A stretch of DNA of 44,606 bases from Thermocatellispora tengchongensis (GTDB taxonomy: Bacteria > Actinomycetota > Actinomycetes > Streptosporangiales > Streptosporangiaceae), in NCBI RefSeq assembly GCF_014202315.1, contig NZ_JACHGN010000043.1:1-44606 (forward strand). Reading direction: 5' to 3'. This document shows positions 33,777-44,606 of this stretch, in pieces. The notes under the pieces are model-generated. The model was not told where the DNA came from, did no database searches, and saw only the letters and a list, made by a program, of their open reading frames with translations. The position numbers and the translations under genes are program-made. Each line of letters opens with the position of its first letter. Position 1 is the first letter of the stretch.

Positions 33777-34205
33777 ATGCAGCCCAAGGACAACCCGCTG
33801 ATCAGGAAGCTCCTGTCACTGGACCTTCCCGCAGAGGACTATGTCATCGCAGGCAGCGGCCCGCTTTTCGCGCACGGGATCAAGAACGGACTGGGCGACC
33901 TGGACGTGGTGGCCCGCGGACGAGCCTGGCAGAAGGCCACGACGTTCGCCCCGCCCGAACCCGCGCCCTTCTGGACCGGCGTTGACAGGGTCCTGCTGTT
34001 CGACGGCGAGATCGAGATCTTCAACGGATGGTTCCCCGAACTGGGGACGGTGGACGAGCTCATCTCGCGTTCCGATCTCATCGACGGCCTCCGATACGAG
34101 TCGCTCCACGACGTCGTCCGCTGGAAGCGCACACTCGATCGCCAGAAGGACCGCGACGACATCAAGCTGATCGATCAGCACAGGACCAACGGCTCGCCCG
34201 GCTGA
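33777..34205 (+). CDS. Nucleotidyltransferase-fold protein (orphan, MNT/AbiEii-like)
   Basis: A 142-residue protein with the minimal nucleotidyltransferase pattern: Gly26-Ser27 in AGSGPLFAHG, DLD at 41-43, and a third acidic strand FDGEIEIF (76-82). The tail KRTLDRQKDRDDIKLI resembles the helical end of MNT/AbiEii-like proteins. Such proteins transfer nucleotides to small molecules, RNA or proteins, some as toxin or antitoxin components, but no partner gene is next to it. ATG 33777 has GGAAGG six bases upstream; ATG 33771 is too close. It is the only plus-strand gene between two minus-strand housekeeping units and is flanked by a short direct repeat, hinting at insertion. Confidence 0.7.
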   Translation: MQPKDNPLIRKLLSLDLPAEDYVIAGSGPLFAHGIKNGLGDLDVVARGRAWQKATTFAPPEPAPFWTGVDRVLLFDGEIEIFNGWFPELGTVDELISRSDLIDGLRYESLHDVVRWKRTLDRQKDRDDIKLIDQHRTNGSPG

Positions 34206-34229
34206 CCCCGACGCCGCCGAGGCCGCCGC

Positions 34230-35072
34230 TCACGCCGGGTCTTCGCTCCCAGCGCCGTACATCGCGTCGTGCTGCTTGCGGGGCGAGCACACGCTCGCCT
34301 TGGAGCACGCACAGCGGCGTCCGCCGTCGTTGAGCCGGACCACCACCGAGTCGGACGGCACGTTGTGCCCGATCACCGTCCCCGGGCCCTCCGGGGTGTC
34401 CACGGACAGGCCGATCCTGGGCGCGCCGGCCCGGAATTCCTGGTACAGCGGGTGCTCGTATTTGAGGCAGCACATCAGGCGGCCGCAGGCGCCCGCGATG
34501 CGGAGGGGGTTGACCGGGAGGTCCTGGTCCTTGGCCATGCGGACCGAGACCGGTTCGAAGTCCTTCAGGAAGGTGGCGCAGCACAGGTCGCGGCCGCAGG
34601 GGCCGATGCCGCCCTGGAGGCGGGCCTCGTCGCGGGGGCCGATCTGGCGGAGTTCCACGCGGGCGCGGAGGTTGCGGGCGAGGTCGCGGACCAGGGCGCG
34701 GAAGTCTACGCGGTGGGGGGCGGAGAAGTAGACGGTGTAGACGTTGTCGGCGTCGAGGTAGTCGACGCCGACGACCTTCATGGGCAGGTCGTGCCGTTTG
34801 ATCAGGCGCTTGGAGACGCTGCGGGCCTCGGCGCGGCGGCGGCGGTTGGACTCGTCGCGGGTGAGGTGTTCCTCGGTGGCGATGCCGGCGCAGACGGGCA
34901 GGCCGTCGATGTCCTCGCTGACCCATTGGGGGGCCCAGACGCACTCGGCGACCTCGGGGCCCGAGTCGGTGGGCACCAGGACCTTGTCGCCGACCTTGGG
35001 GCTGTGGCCGCCTGGGTCGAGGTAGTACAGCCGCCCGTACCGGGTGAAGCTCACGGCCATGATCATGCCCAT
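34230..35072 (-). CDS. ricT: PSP1-domain protein, RicT/YaaT-like
   Basis: A 280-residue member of the PSP1 family. In Bacillus the RicT (YaaT) protein works with RicA and RicF, carries iron-sulfur clusters, and helps mRNA maturation and sporulation control. The signature cysteines are present: Cys159, 164 and 165 in GPCGRDLCC and Cys196, 201 and 202 in GACGRLMCC. An additional CxC-x5-C motif (RRCACSKASVC) near the C-terminus, typical of actinobacterial forms, is partly duplicated at 33.6 kb. The start is the first ATG; Met3 and Met5 are alternatives. Its position 64 bp after holB is conserved in many Gram-positive bacteria. Confidence 0.92.
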   Translation of the reverse strand: MGMIMAVSFTRYGRLYYLDPGGHSPKVGDKVLVPTDSGPEVAECVWAPQWVSEDIDGLPVCAGIATEEHLTRDESNRRRRAEARSVSKRLIKRHDLPMKVVGVDYLDADNVYTVYFSAPHRVDFRALVRDLARNLRARVELRQIGPRDEARLQGGIGPCGRDLCCATFLKDFEPVSVRMAKDQDLPVNPLRIAGACGRLMCCLKYEHPLYQEFRAGAPRIGLSVDTPEGPGTVIGHNVPSDSVVVRLNDGGRRCACSKASVCSPRKQHDAMYGAGSEDPA

Positions 35073-35136
35073 GGGGTGGCGCCCGCCTCCTCACTCGCGT
35101 GTACGTCACCCACCCTACGTGGCCGCGGGCGGCGCG

Positions 35137-36318
35137 TCAGGACGGGCTGCGCAGGGCCATGGTCATCGCCTCGACCGCGATCTGCGGGTTGACGTTGGCC
35201 GCCAGGCGTTCGCGGCACTGCATGATGGCGTCGACGCGGCGCAGGGTCTGCTCGGGGGTGGAGGCGCGGGCGATACGGTCGAGGTCGGCGCGGCGGTCCT
35301 GGTTGGCCAGCTCGATGTCGTACGCCCCGAGCTGCACGGCCAGCACGTCGCGGTAGAAGACGACCAGGTCGAGCAGGGCGACGTCGAGAGAGTCGCGTTT
35401 GATCCTGGTCGCCCGGCTCTTCTGCTTGTCCTCCAGCTCCTTGAGGGCGCCGGCGCCGCCGCGTACCAGGCCCTTGTTCAGGCCCTTGCCGGAGGAGCCC
35501 TCGCCGTAGACCTTGCGCAGCTCGGCGGTCTCGGTCTCGTTCAGCTCGGCGGTGGCGGACGCGGCCTCCTCCTCGGCGGTCTTGACCAGGCGCTCGGCGG
35601 CGGTGACGCACTCGCCGACGCCGGTGAGGGAGGCGGGGATGGACAGCACGGCCTCGCGGCGGCGGCGGGCCTCCTCGTCCAGGGCGAGCCTGCGGGCGCG
35701 GCCGATGTGGCCCTGGGCGGCCCTGGCGGCGAACTCGGCGAGGTCGGGCGGCACGCCGTCGCGGGTGGCCAGCACGTGGGCGACCGCGGCGGTGGACGGG
35801 GTGGCCAGGGTGACCACCCGGCACCGGGAGCGGATGGTGATGACGAGGTCGTCGGGGGACGGCGTGCACAGCAGCCACACCGTACGCGGCGGCGGCTCCT
35901 CGATCGCCTTGAGCAGCGCGTTGGCGGCGGCCTCGGTGGCGCGGTCGGCGTCTTCGAACAGCACGATCCGCCAGCGGCCGAGGGTGGGCGCCCCCGCCGC
36001 GCGCAGGATCAGCTCGCGGGTCTGCTTGACGCTGTAGGACAGGCCCTCGGGGCGTACGGACTCCAGGTCGGGGTGGGACCCGATGGCGACCTGGTGGCAC
36101 AGGTCGCAGTGGCCGCAGCCCTGGTCGGGGCAGAGCAGCGCGGCGGCGAACGCCTTGGCCGCGGCCGAGCGACCCGAGCCGGGCGGGCCGGTGAACAGCC
36201 AGGCGTGCGTCATGCCCGCGCCCCGGCCGCCCGCCACCGCCTCGGCCGCGGCGGACGCGGCCCGGCTCAGCAGCGCCGCCGCCCGTTCCTGGCCCACCAG
36301 GTCGTCGAAGACTCCCAC
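35137..36318 (-). CDS. holB: DNA polymerase III subunit delta'
   Basis: A 393-residue clamp-loader subunit that, with gamma/tau and delta, opens and loads the sliding clamp. The AAA+ fold begins with MGVFDDLVGQE. The P-loop reads GPPGSGRS (44-51) with Arg in place of the catalytic Lys, as expected for a delta' subunit that does not hydrolyse ATP. A zinc-binding Cys set (Cys63, 68, 71 and 74) follows, then FEDADR and the SRC sensor motif (IRSRCR). It is 31 bp downstream of the MFS/tmk gene and 64 bp upstream of ricT, so the three form one operon. Confidence 0.94.
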   Translation of the reverse strand: MGVFDDLVGQERAAALLSRAASAAAEAVAGGRGAGMTHAWLFTGPPGSGRSAAAKAFAAALLCPDQGCGHCDLCHQVAIGSHPDLESVRPEGLSYSVKQTRELILRAAGAPTLGRWRIVLFEDADRATEAAANALLKAIEEPPPRTVWLLCTPSPDDLVITIRSRCRVVTLATPSTAAVAHVLATRDGVPPDLAEFAARAAQGHIGRARRLALDEEARRRREAVLSIPASLTGVGECVTAAERLVKTAEEEAASATAELNETETAELRKVYGEGSSGKGLNKGLVRGGAGALKELEDKQKSRATRIKRDSLDVALLDLVVFYRDVLAVQLGAYDIELANQDRRADLDRIARASTPEQTLRRVDAIMQCRERLAANVNPQIAVEAMTMALRSPS

Positions 36319-36349
36319 GCGGCTAAGGGTAGCCCCGCGGCGGCGGTCC

Positions 36350-38407
36350 TCAGTCGCGGATGGCGGGGATGGTGCCGGTGGCGGTCTCGGAGTCGTGCGG
36401 GATCGGGTCGGGCAGGATCTCGCGTACGCGGTCCTGGATGATCCGGGAGACCTCCTCCTGGGCCTGGGTGCCGTCCACGACGAGGTAGCGGTCGGGGTCG
36501 GCGGCGGCGAGGGCGCGGAACTCGCGGCGTACGCGCTCGTGGAACTCGATCGGCTCCGACTCGATGCGGTCGGCGGGGGACGCGAACCGGGCCAGGCCCA
36601 CCGACGGCGGCACGTCGATGAGCACGGTGAGGTCGGGGGTGAGGCCGCCGGTGGCCCAGGCGTTGACCTTGGCGATGTCGGACTGGTCGAGCGCCCGTCC
36701 AGCGCCCTGGTAGGCCAGGGAGGAGTCGACGTAGCGGTCGCTGACCACGGTCGCGCCGCGGTGGAGGGCGGGGCGGATCACCTTCTCGACGTGCTCGGCG
36801 CGGTCGGCGGCGTACAGCAGGGCCTCCGAGCGCGCGGACAGGCCCTGGTGGGCCGCGTCGAGCAGGATGGCGCGCAGCCGCATGCCGACCTTGGTGGAGC
36901 CGGGCTCGCGGGTCTGGACCACGTCGTAGCCCTGGTCGCGCAGCCAGATCGCCAGCAGCCGCGACTGGGTGGTCTTGCCCGAGCCCTCGCCGCCCTCGAA
37001 AGCGATGAACAGGCCACGGGACTGCTCGCCGGTGTCGGGGACGTAGCGCTCGCCGCGTACGGCGGCGAGCAGGTCGGCCGCGAGCGAGATGCCCTTCCGG
37101 TCGTCCATGTGGCGCAGCGCGAGCCCGCCCACGACCACCGCGAGCACCGCGCCGACCAGCATGACCAGGTTGGAGCCGTCGAAGCGGTACTCCATCTCGG
37201 GGCCCAGCCGGATCGGGTGCTCGCCGAAGAGGCCGGCCAGGGTCGGGGCCACCGCGACGACCAGGAGCAGCACCACGCGGGCCATCGACTGCAGGAAGGA
37301 GAAGGTACGCCCGCGCAGGCCGTCCTCGACCTCCAGCCCGATCAGGGTGTAGCCGATGATCCAGGCGATGCCGGCGCAGGAGCCCAGCAGGACGGTGAGC
37401 AGCACGACGATGACGAGGTTGTGGATCAGCGCGATGGCCGCCAGCACCAGTCCGGCGGCGAGCAGCGCCAGCCCGAACAGCCGCCGCCGCGACAGCTCGC
37501 GCAGCAGCCTGGGGCCGAAGAACATGCCGAACGCCATGCCGACGAAGACCGCGCCGAACACGGTGCCGTACGCCGCGTCGCCGCCCTGCAGCGCCTCGAC
37601 GTAGATCTTGGCGACGCCCACCACGGCCCCGCCCGCCGCGAACGCGCCCAGCATCCCGATGACCAGCCCGCGGACCACCCGGTTGCCGCCGACGAACCGC
37701 CAGCCCTCGACGATCTGCTTCAGCACCGAGGGGGTGGAGATGCCGGTGTGGTTGCGCGGGATGCCGCGCAGGGTGAAGATCAGGAACGCGGAGACCAGGT
37801 AGACCAGCGCGTTGATGACCAGGGCCAGCCGGGTGGGCTCGCCGTCGAGGAACGGCAGCATGCCGCCCAGCATGTCGGCGGGCAGCGCCAGCACCGCGAA
37901 CAGCACCGCGGCGATGGGCGCGGTGCCGTAGGTGACCAGCAGGTTGAGCTGGTTGGCCTCCTCCAGCCGCTCCTTGGGCACCAGGTTGGGGACGGTGGCG
38001 TCCTTGGCCGGCACCCAGAACAGGTTGACGCACTCGACCAGGAAGGTCGCTATGATCACCCACTGGTAGTTGTAGACCAGGGGGATCGACAACACCAGCG
38101 AGAAGCGGCAGATGTCGGCGACGACCATGGTCAGGCGGCGGTCGAAGCGGTCGGCCACCGCGCCGGCGAGCGGCCCGAGCAGGATCGCGGGCAGCATCTT
38201 GGCGACGAAGACGCCGCCGATGGCCAGGCTCTGCGCCTGGTAGCCCTGGCCGGCGGTGATGTTGCCGGCCAGCGAGGTGAGGGCGACGATGTTCAGCCAG
38301 TCGCCGAGGCTGCACACCGACATGGCCGTCCACAGCCGGCGAAACGGGGCGTTTGCCAGCACGTGGGGGGCTTTGCGGCGAGTTGGGGCCCGGCCAGGGG
38401 TCGTCAT
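36350..38407 (-). CDS. tmk: Fused MFS transporter and thymidylate kinase
   Basis: A 685-residue bifunctional protein. Residues about 20-432 form an MFS-type transporter with 11-12 membrane segments and the loop motif GAVADRFDRR (82-91). Residues about 465-675 are a complete thymidylate kinase: P-loop EGGEGSGKTT (471-480), the dTMP-binding REPG motif, SDRYVDSSLAYQG, and a lid with conserved Arg residues. Thymidylate kinase makes dTDP for DNA synthesis. The fusion is known from several actinobacteria; the transported substrate is unknown and a link to nucleoside supply is only a guess. ATG 38407 heads the tmk-holB-ricT operon. Confidence 0.93.
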   Translation of the reverse strand: MTTPGRAPTRRKAPHVLANAPFRRLWTAMSVCSLGDWLNIVALTSLAGNITAGQGYQAQSLAIGGVFVAKMLPAILLGPLAGAVADRFDRRLTMVVADICRFSLVLSIPLVYNYQWVIIATFLVECVNLFWVPAKDATVPNLVPKERLEEANQLNLLVTYGTAPIAAVLFAVLALPADMLGGMLPFLDGEPTRLALVINALVYLVSAFLIFTLRGIPRNHTGISTPSVLKQIVEGWRFVGGNRVVRGLVIGMLGAFAAGGAVVGVAKIYVEALQGGDAAYGTVFGAVFVGMAFGMFFGPRLLRELSRRRLFGLALLAAGLVLAAIALIHNLVIVVLLTVLLGSCAGIAWIIGYTLIGLEVEDGLRGRTFSFLQSMARVVLLLVVAVAPTLAGLFGEHPIRLGPEMEYRFDGSNLVMLVGAVLAVVVGGLALRHMDDRKGISLAADLLAAVRGERYVPDTGEQSRGLFIAFEGGEGSGKTTQSRLLAIWLRDQGYDVVQTREPGSTKVGMRLRAILLDAAHQGLSARSEALLYAADRAEHVEKVIRPALHRGATVVSDRYVDSSLAYQGAGRALDQSDIAKVNAWATGGLTPDLTVLIDVPPSVGLARFASPADRIESEPIEFHERVRREFRALAAADPDRYLVVDGTQAQEEVSRIIQDRVREILPDPIPHDSETATGTIPAIRD

Positions 38408-38562
38408 AGTGTCAGCGTATCCAGGTGCTCACTGGGCTGGGGGTTTGATGTCGAGCGGGCCGGATCTGCCGCTCGTCGCCTGAGATTAGTACGCCGATGG
38501 TCTACGGCGCAGGAATCGGACGGCGATTTGGGCCCCCGGCTACCGAACCGGTATGCGCGGCC

Positions 38563-39963
38563 TCACGTCGCCCGCAGCCGGAGCAGGGTGATCTCGGGGG
38601 GCGCGCCGACGCGTACCGGCGGGCCCCAGTAGCCCGCGCCGCGCGATACGTACACCTTCGTGCCGTCCACGGTGCCCAGGCCCGACACGATCGGCTGCTG
38701 CACCGGCACGATGAAGTTGACCGGGAACATCTGGCCGCCGTGGGTGTGCCCGGAGAGCTGGAGGTCCACGCCGTGCCGCGCCGCCTCGGCCGCCTGCACG
38801 GGCTGGTGGGCCAGCAGCACCACCGGGCGCGCGGCGTCACGGCCCCCGAGCGCCCTGGCGAAGTCGGGGCCCCCGTTCTCCGGGCGGCCGTCGCGCTCGG
38901 CCGTCGCGCCGTTGAGGTCGTTGACTCCGGCCAGGTCGAGCACGGCCCCACCGTGGGCGATCTCGACGCGCTCGTTGAGCAGGGGGCGTACGCCCAGCTC
39001 GCGCAGCTCCTCGATCCACTCGCTGGGGCCGCCGGGGGTGAAGTACTCGTGGTTGCCCGTCACGAAATACGCCCCATATCGGGATTCGAGGTCGCGAAGC
39101 GGGCGGGCCAGCCCGCCCAGCTCGGCCACGGTCCCGTCCATCAGGTCGCCCACGATCGCGACCACGTCCGCCTGCATGTTGTTGATCATGCGTACGATGC
39201 GCCGCGTGTGGTTCAGGCCGGTGGTCGGGCCGAGGTGGATGTCGCTCACCACCGCGAACCGCAGGCCGTCCATCCGGGCGTCCAGCTTGGGCAGCGGCAC
39301 CTCGACCAGCTCCACCACCGGGTCGCCGAGCGCCGTGCGCACACCGTAGCCGACGGTGGCCAGCGCCCCGACGCCCGCGACGGCGGCGGCCGTACGGGCG
39401 ATGAACAGCCGCCTGCCGATGGGTGCGGGGCCGGGGTCGCTCGGCATGTCCGCCTCCGGGGCGGGGCCGGGGGCGGGCTCACCCCCGGCCGGCGCGTCCG
39501 CCTCCGGGGCGGGGCCGGGCGAGACGGCGCCCGTGGCCCTCACGGGCGCGTCGGGGGGCGTGGCGGGGACTGTGACGGCCGCCTCGACCTCCGCGGACAC
39601 CGGCGCCTCCACCGGTGCTTCCACCGGCGCCTCCACCGGTACGGCGGGGGCGGGACGGCGGCGCGGCACCAGGTTCGCGACCCCGCGGGGGATCTCCAGG
39701 GCGGCCGTCCACAGGGTGAGGTAGAGCAGCGTCGCCATCCACAGGTACCCCGGCCAGGCCAGCCAGTAGCCCCAGCCTGCCCGCGCGCCCACCAGCGTCA
39801 GCGGCACCAGCAGGCCCAGCCCGACCACGGCCGAGGTGAGCCACCGGCGCGCGCGGCTCCCCCGCGCCGTGGTGGCGCGGACGAGCCGGCGCCACACGTA
39901 GTAGTGCGCGCCGACGACCGCGAGCACGAGAACCGCGACGAACCCCACGATCACTCCAGGCAT
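38563..39963 (-). CDS. Membrane-anchored metallophosphoesterase
   Basis: A 466-residue protein with four or more N-terminal hydrophobic segments (about 3-20, 43-60, 70-90 and 190-208) and a calcineurin-like phosphoesterase domain. All metal motifs are present: DIHLG (241-245), GDLMDG (272-277), GNHEY (303-307), a lone His in LLAHQPV, and GHTHGGQ near the end. The Pro/Glu/Val-rich segment at 105-180 contains three tandem VEAP units encoded by a 15-bp repeat (about 39600-39640) and is probably a flexible linker. Related YkuE-type enzymes act on membrane or cell-wall phosphoesters; the substrate here is unknown. Confidence 0.9.
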   Translation of the reverse strand: MPGVIVGFVAVLVLAVVGAHYYVWRRLVRATTARGSRARRWLTSAVVGLGLLVPLTLVGARAGWGYWLAWPGYLWMATLLYLTLWTAALEIPRGVANLVPRRRPAPAVPVEAPVEAPVEAPVSAEVEAAVTVPATPPDAPVRATGAVSPGPAPEADAPAGGEPAPGPAPEADMPSDPGPAPIGRRLFIARTAAAVAGVGALATVGYGVRTALGDPVVELVEVPLPKLDARMDGLRFAVVSDIHLGPTTGLNHTRRIVRMINNMQADVVAIVGDLMDGTVAELGGLARPLRDLESRYGAYFVTGNHEYFTPGGPSEWIEELRELGVRPLLNERVEIAHGGAVLDLAGVNDLNGATAERDGRPENGGPDFARALGGRDAARPVVLLAHQPVQAAEAARHGVDLQLSGHTHGGQMFPVNFIVPVQQPIVSGLGTVDGTKVYVSRGAGYWGPPVRVGAPPEITLLRLRAT

Positions 39964-40054
39964 CTCTCATCCGGGCTGCGCCGTCATGCTACGAGCGCCG
40001 CCGGACGAGTGCGCCGGAGGACCTGAGACCGTTCTCAGCGACCCTCGGCCCGGG

Positions 40055-42859
<2,805 letters not shown>

Positions 42860-43026
42860 GCTGCTTCCTACCTCGCTGTTCTCTACGATCCCCCTGACGG
42901 TAACCCGTCGCACAGGTCTCCCATCCCCACGGGCTACCCGATCCCTTCCCGGTCCACCCACCAGGACGCAGAATAGGGGTGAGTCAGTGCCACCGTCGCC
43001 TAGCCCACCCTCGGAGACTAATCGCT

Positions 43027-43212
43027 GTGCCCGACTACTCCTACTTGAATGTGTACATCCCGCGCGACACCACCCGAGAGGCCGCACGGCAACTCCTGAC
43101 CGAGCACGCCGAGTACGGCGACTGGGAGCTCGACCGCCTGCGACTGTATCCCGACGGCACCCGTCATGTGCGCCTGCGCCGCAAGATCATACGTGTGCAA
43201 CGCACGATGTGA
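43027..43212 (+). CDS. DUF5703 family protein
   Basis: A 61-residue basic protein typical of the actinobacterial DUF5703 family, beginning PDYSYLNVYIPRD and ending with the Arg-rich RHVRLRRKIIRVQRTM. The length equals the family's usual ~60 residues. GTG 43027 is chosen because GGAG lies 11 bases upstream and the family begins at this Pro-Asp-Tyr. It is divergent from topA, sharing a 167-bp intergenic region. Its function is not known. The 250 bp after it hold no gene. Confidence 0.9.
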   Translation: MPDYSYLNVYIPRDTTREAARQLLTEHAEYGDWELDRLRLYPDGTRHVRLRRKIIRVQRTM

Positions 43213-43463
43213 CCGATGGGTATGAGTTACATCGCCTCGCTGGAGGGCTAGTACTACTGCTGGGTCGGTTCCCACTGGTGTGACGTCAAGTGACCCCGCG
43301 TGATATCGCGAGCAATTGCGCGCATGTCCGCATAGGTGCCGCTTTCCACGCGTGTCTCATTGATCACACCTGTCAGTACGCCGCCCACATACCGTTGTTT
43401 CCGACAACCCGGCTCGCCACGATATTCCCGGGCCCCGCCGAGGCGTGCCCCCCGAAGCCCCGC

Positions 43464-44081
43464 TCAGTCGGCCGCCGACATGGGAACGGGGAGGCCGAGA
43501 TAGGTGACCGGGCCGGGGTCCGCCACATCGAGCGGCCGGAATCCCAGCCGGTCGTAGAAGATCCGCGCCCGACGGTTGGCGGTCGCCATGCCGACGTGCA
43601 GCCCCACAGCCCCGCGCGCGCTCACGGCGTCCACGAACGTACGGATGAGCGCCCGTCCGTGCCCGGCCCGCCGGTATCCCGGCAGCAGGTCGATATGCAG
43701 GTGAGCGGGGTAGCCAGCGAGCTCCGGCAGCACCATGCGTTCGGGAGTGTGCAGCAGGTACGCCATCGCCTCGTCCGGAGTCACCGGCCGACCCGACGGC
43801 GGCGGGTAACGATCGCCGACCAGCGGCAGCCACTCGTCCCGGAACCTGGCCGCGAACACGGCGGTGTCCGCGGCGCCCAGCACGTACCCGACCGCCCGGC
43901 CACCGTCGTCCAGCACGAACGCCAGCCCCGGTTCGAGGTGGCAGTAGGGGTGGGCGAAGATCTCGGGCAGGATGCCGGGATCGGCATAGGAGCCCGAGGC
44001 GTCCTCGCCGGCGTCCGCGGTGCGGATGCAGATGTCATGAACGGCATCCCGATCAGCGGCCCGGTAGGGACGGATGATCAA
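43464..44081 (-). CDS. GNAT-family N-acetyltransferase
   Basis: A 205-residue acetyltransferase, opening with IIRPYRAADRDAVHDIC and carrying the acetyl-CoA pyrophosphate-binding loop YRRAGHGRALI (R-x-x-G-x-G), then VGMATANRRARIFYDRLGF, the typical last motif. It resembles actinobacterial proteins related to the acetyltransferase-like domain of O-GlcNAcase. The start is TTG 44081, preceded by GGGAG at eight bases; no ATG or GTG nearby gives the whole domain. The substrate is unknown. It is the last recognisable gene before the window end. Confidence 0.88.
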   Translation of the reverse strand: MIIRPYRAADRDAVHDICIRTADAGEDASGSYADPGILPEIFAHPYCHLEPGLAFVLDDGGRAVGYVLGAADTAVFAARFRDEWLPLVGDRYPPPSGRPVTPDEAMAYLLHTPERMVLPELAGYPAHLHIDLLPGYRRAGHGRALIRTFVDAVSARGAVGLHVGMATANRRARIFYDRLGFRPLDVADPGPVTYLGLPVPMSAAD

Positions 44082-44511
44082 CTCTGGTCTCCCTGGTCGA
44101 TATCGGCACAACTGCTCATGCGAGCCATGACCCGGTCACGCGCCCGCTCGCGGTGGTACGCCCGCTGAACCAGCACCGGGCCCGGTCGAGATCGTCCAGG
44201 AACCCAACGCCCCAGATCAAGTGACACCATTCCGCACCCCCTCAAACCTCCACAACACACCCTCTCCAGCCCTCCCGGCCTCCCCCCATCCCACCTCCCG
44301 CATCCCCACGACCTCCCGCATCCCCATGGCCGCCCCTATCCCCACAGCCTCCCAATCTCTGGGCCTCGCCCCGGCCTCCCAACCTTCCCGGCCCCGCCCC
44401 GACCTCTCCGGTCCTCCCTGCCCTCCCGGAGTTACCGAAGTTCCCGGAGTTCCCGGGCTCCCCAAGCTCCCCGGCGTCCCCAGCCCTATGCGTCCGTAGC
44501 ACGACGTCCCC
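44082..44511. other. Gene-free stretch with a long pyrimidine-rich tract
   Basis: No gene is supported. From about 44222 to 44480 the plus strand is overwhelmingly C and T, with recurring words such as CCTCCCG, CATCCCC and TTCCCGG. The minus strand reads as Gly-rich 'collagen-like' repeats, which follow from this composition. The tract leads directly into the right terminal repeat. Confidence 0.6.
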
Positions 44512-44604
44512 GGTTGCGTCCACGGAAGTGGTGTACGAGTTTGACCTGGTCACAAGCGCGGCGTCGTGAAAAGACGACGGCCATCGCGTGATCCTTTCGA
44601 GTAA
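44512..44604 (-). repeat. Right copy of the 93-bp inverted terminal repeat
   Basis: Exact reverse complement of bases 1-93, followed by two more bases to the window end. On the minus strand the AAAGGA/ATG start found in the left copy recurs (ATG at 44584) and here opens a 32-codon basic ORF ending at TAG 44488-44486. The tail after the shared 24 codons differs completely from the left copy. Confidence 0.85.
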
Positions 44605-44606
44605 CG

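Noticed and set aside
44242-44553. Collagen-like minus-strand ORF at the right end
   Set aside because: The Gly-x-y pattern follows from the polypyrimidine composition, and its start lies inside the terminal repeat in a different frame from the better RBS/ATG.

Overview
This window looks like chromosomal DNA from a high-GC filamentous actinomycete, most likely of the Streptosporangiales (Nonomuraea/Streptosporangium type). The reasons are the strong G/C third-codon bias, frequent GTG starts, the fused MFS-transporter/thymidylate kinase, DUF5703, a PSP1/RicT gene beside holB, and the actinobacterial order metallopeptidase - dacB - ppa. The genus is inference. Both ends of the window carry the same 93-bp sequence in inverted orientation. 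This suggests either a contig that stops in a multicopy repeat or genuine inverted terminal repeats.

Layout. 1-1049: terminal repeat, then about 950 bp of degenerate GC-rich sequence without a convincing gene. 1050-5628: cell-wall and housekeeping block (zincin-like metallopeptidase, D-Ala-D-Ala carboxypeptidase dacB, divergent pyrophosphatase ppa, NlpC/P60 hydrolase). 5756-9927: a membrane-anchored ECF sigma/anti-sigma fusion, an FxLYD-like lipoprotein and an ABC-F ATPase, all on the minus strand. 10121-13209: Dps, an intracellular gamma-glutamyltransferase-like enzyme and a convergent guanylate-kinase-like protein. 13210-14668: a 1.4-kb gene-poor segment with four separate tandem-repeat arrays (periods 15, 7, 28 and 15 bp). 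14669-16785: an NmrA/QOR2-type reductase, a secreted Gmad2 protein and a small Cys-rich protein. 16787-23468: a tightly coupled minus-strand operon (NCS1 permease - HyuA-like ATPase - two DUF917/S-Me-THD proteins - PucR regulator) that looks like a catabolic unit for a hydantoin- or thiohydantoin-like compound. 23602-25259: a divergent TetR / medium-chain reductase pair.

25290-31762 is the most unusual part. A trypco2 protein sits 3 bp upstream of a trypsin-like protease/STAND NTPase/helical-repeat protein. This architecture belongs to the NTP-dependent conflict (Avs-like) systems. Facing away from it is an 842-residue membrane protein that joins a P-loop-less NTPase-like region, membrane segments and a type 1 periplasmic ligand-binding domain. 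A start-less gene remnant lies between them, and a DUF4326 gene (a family I associate with phages) lies beyond.

31801-44081 returns to housekeeping: tRNA-Thr(CGT) with terminator, a TAP-family lipoprotein hydrolase, an orphan nucleotidyltransferase-fold protein, ricT - holB - MFS/tmk, a membrane metallophosphoesterase, topA, DUF5703 and a GNAT acetyltransferase. 44082-44511 is a gene-free, strongly pyrimidine-rich stretch leading into the second terminal repeat.

All functions were assigned by reading motifs in the translations. No database search was run.
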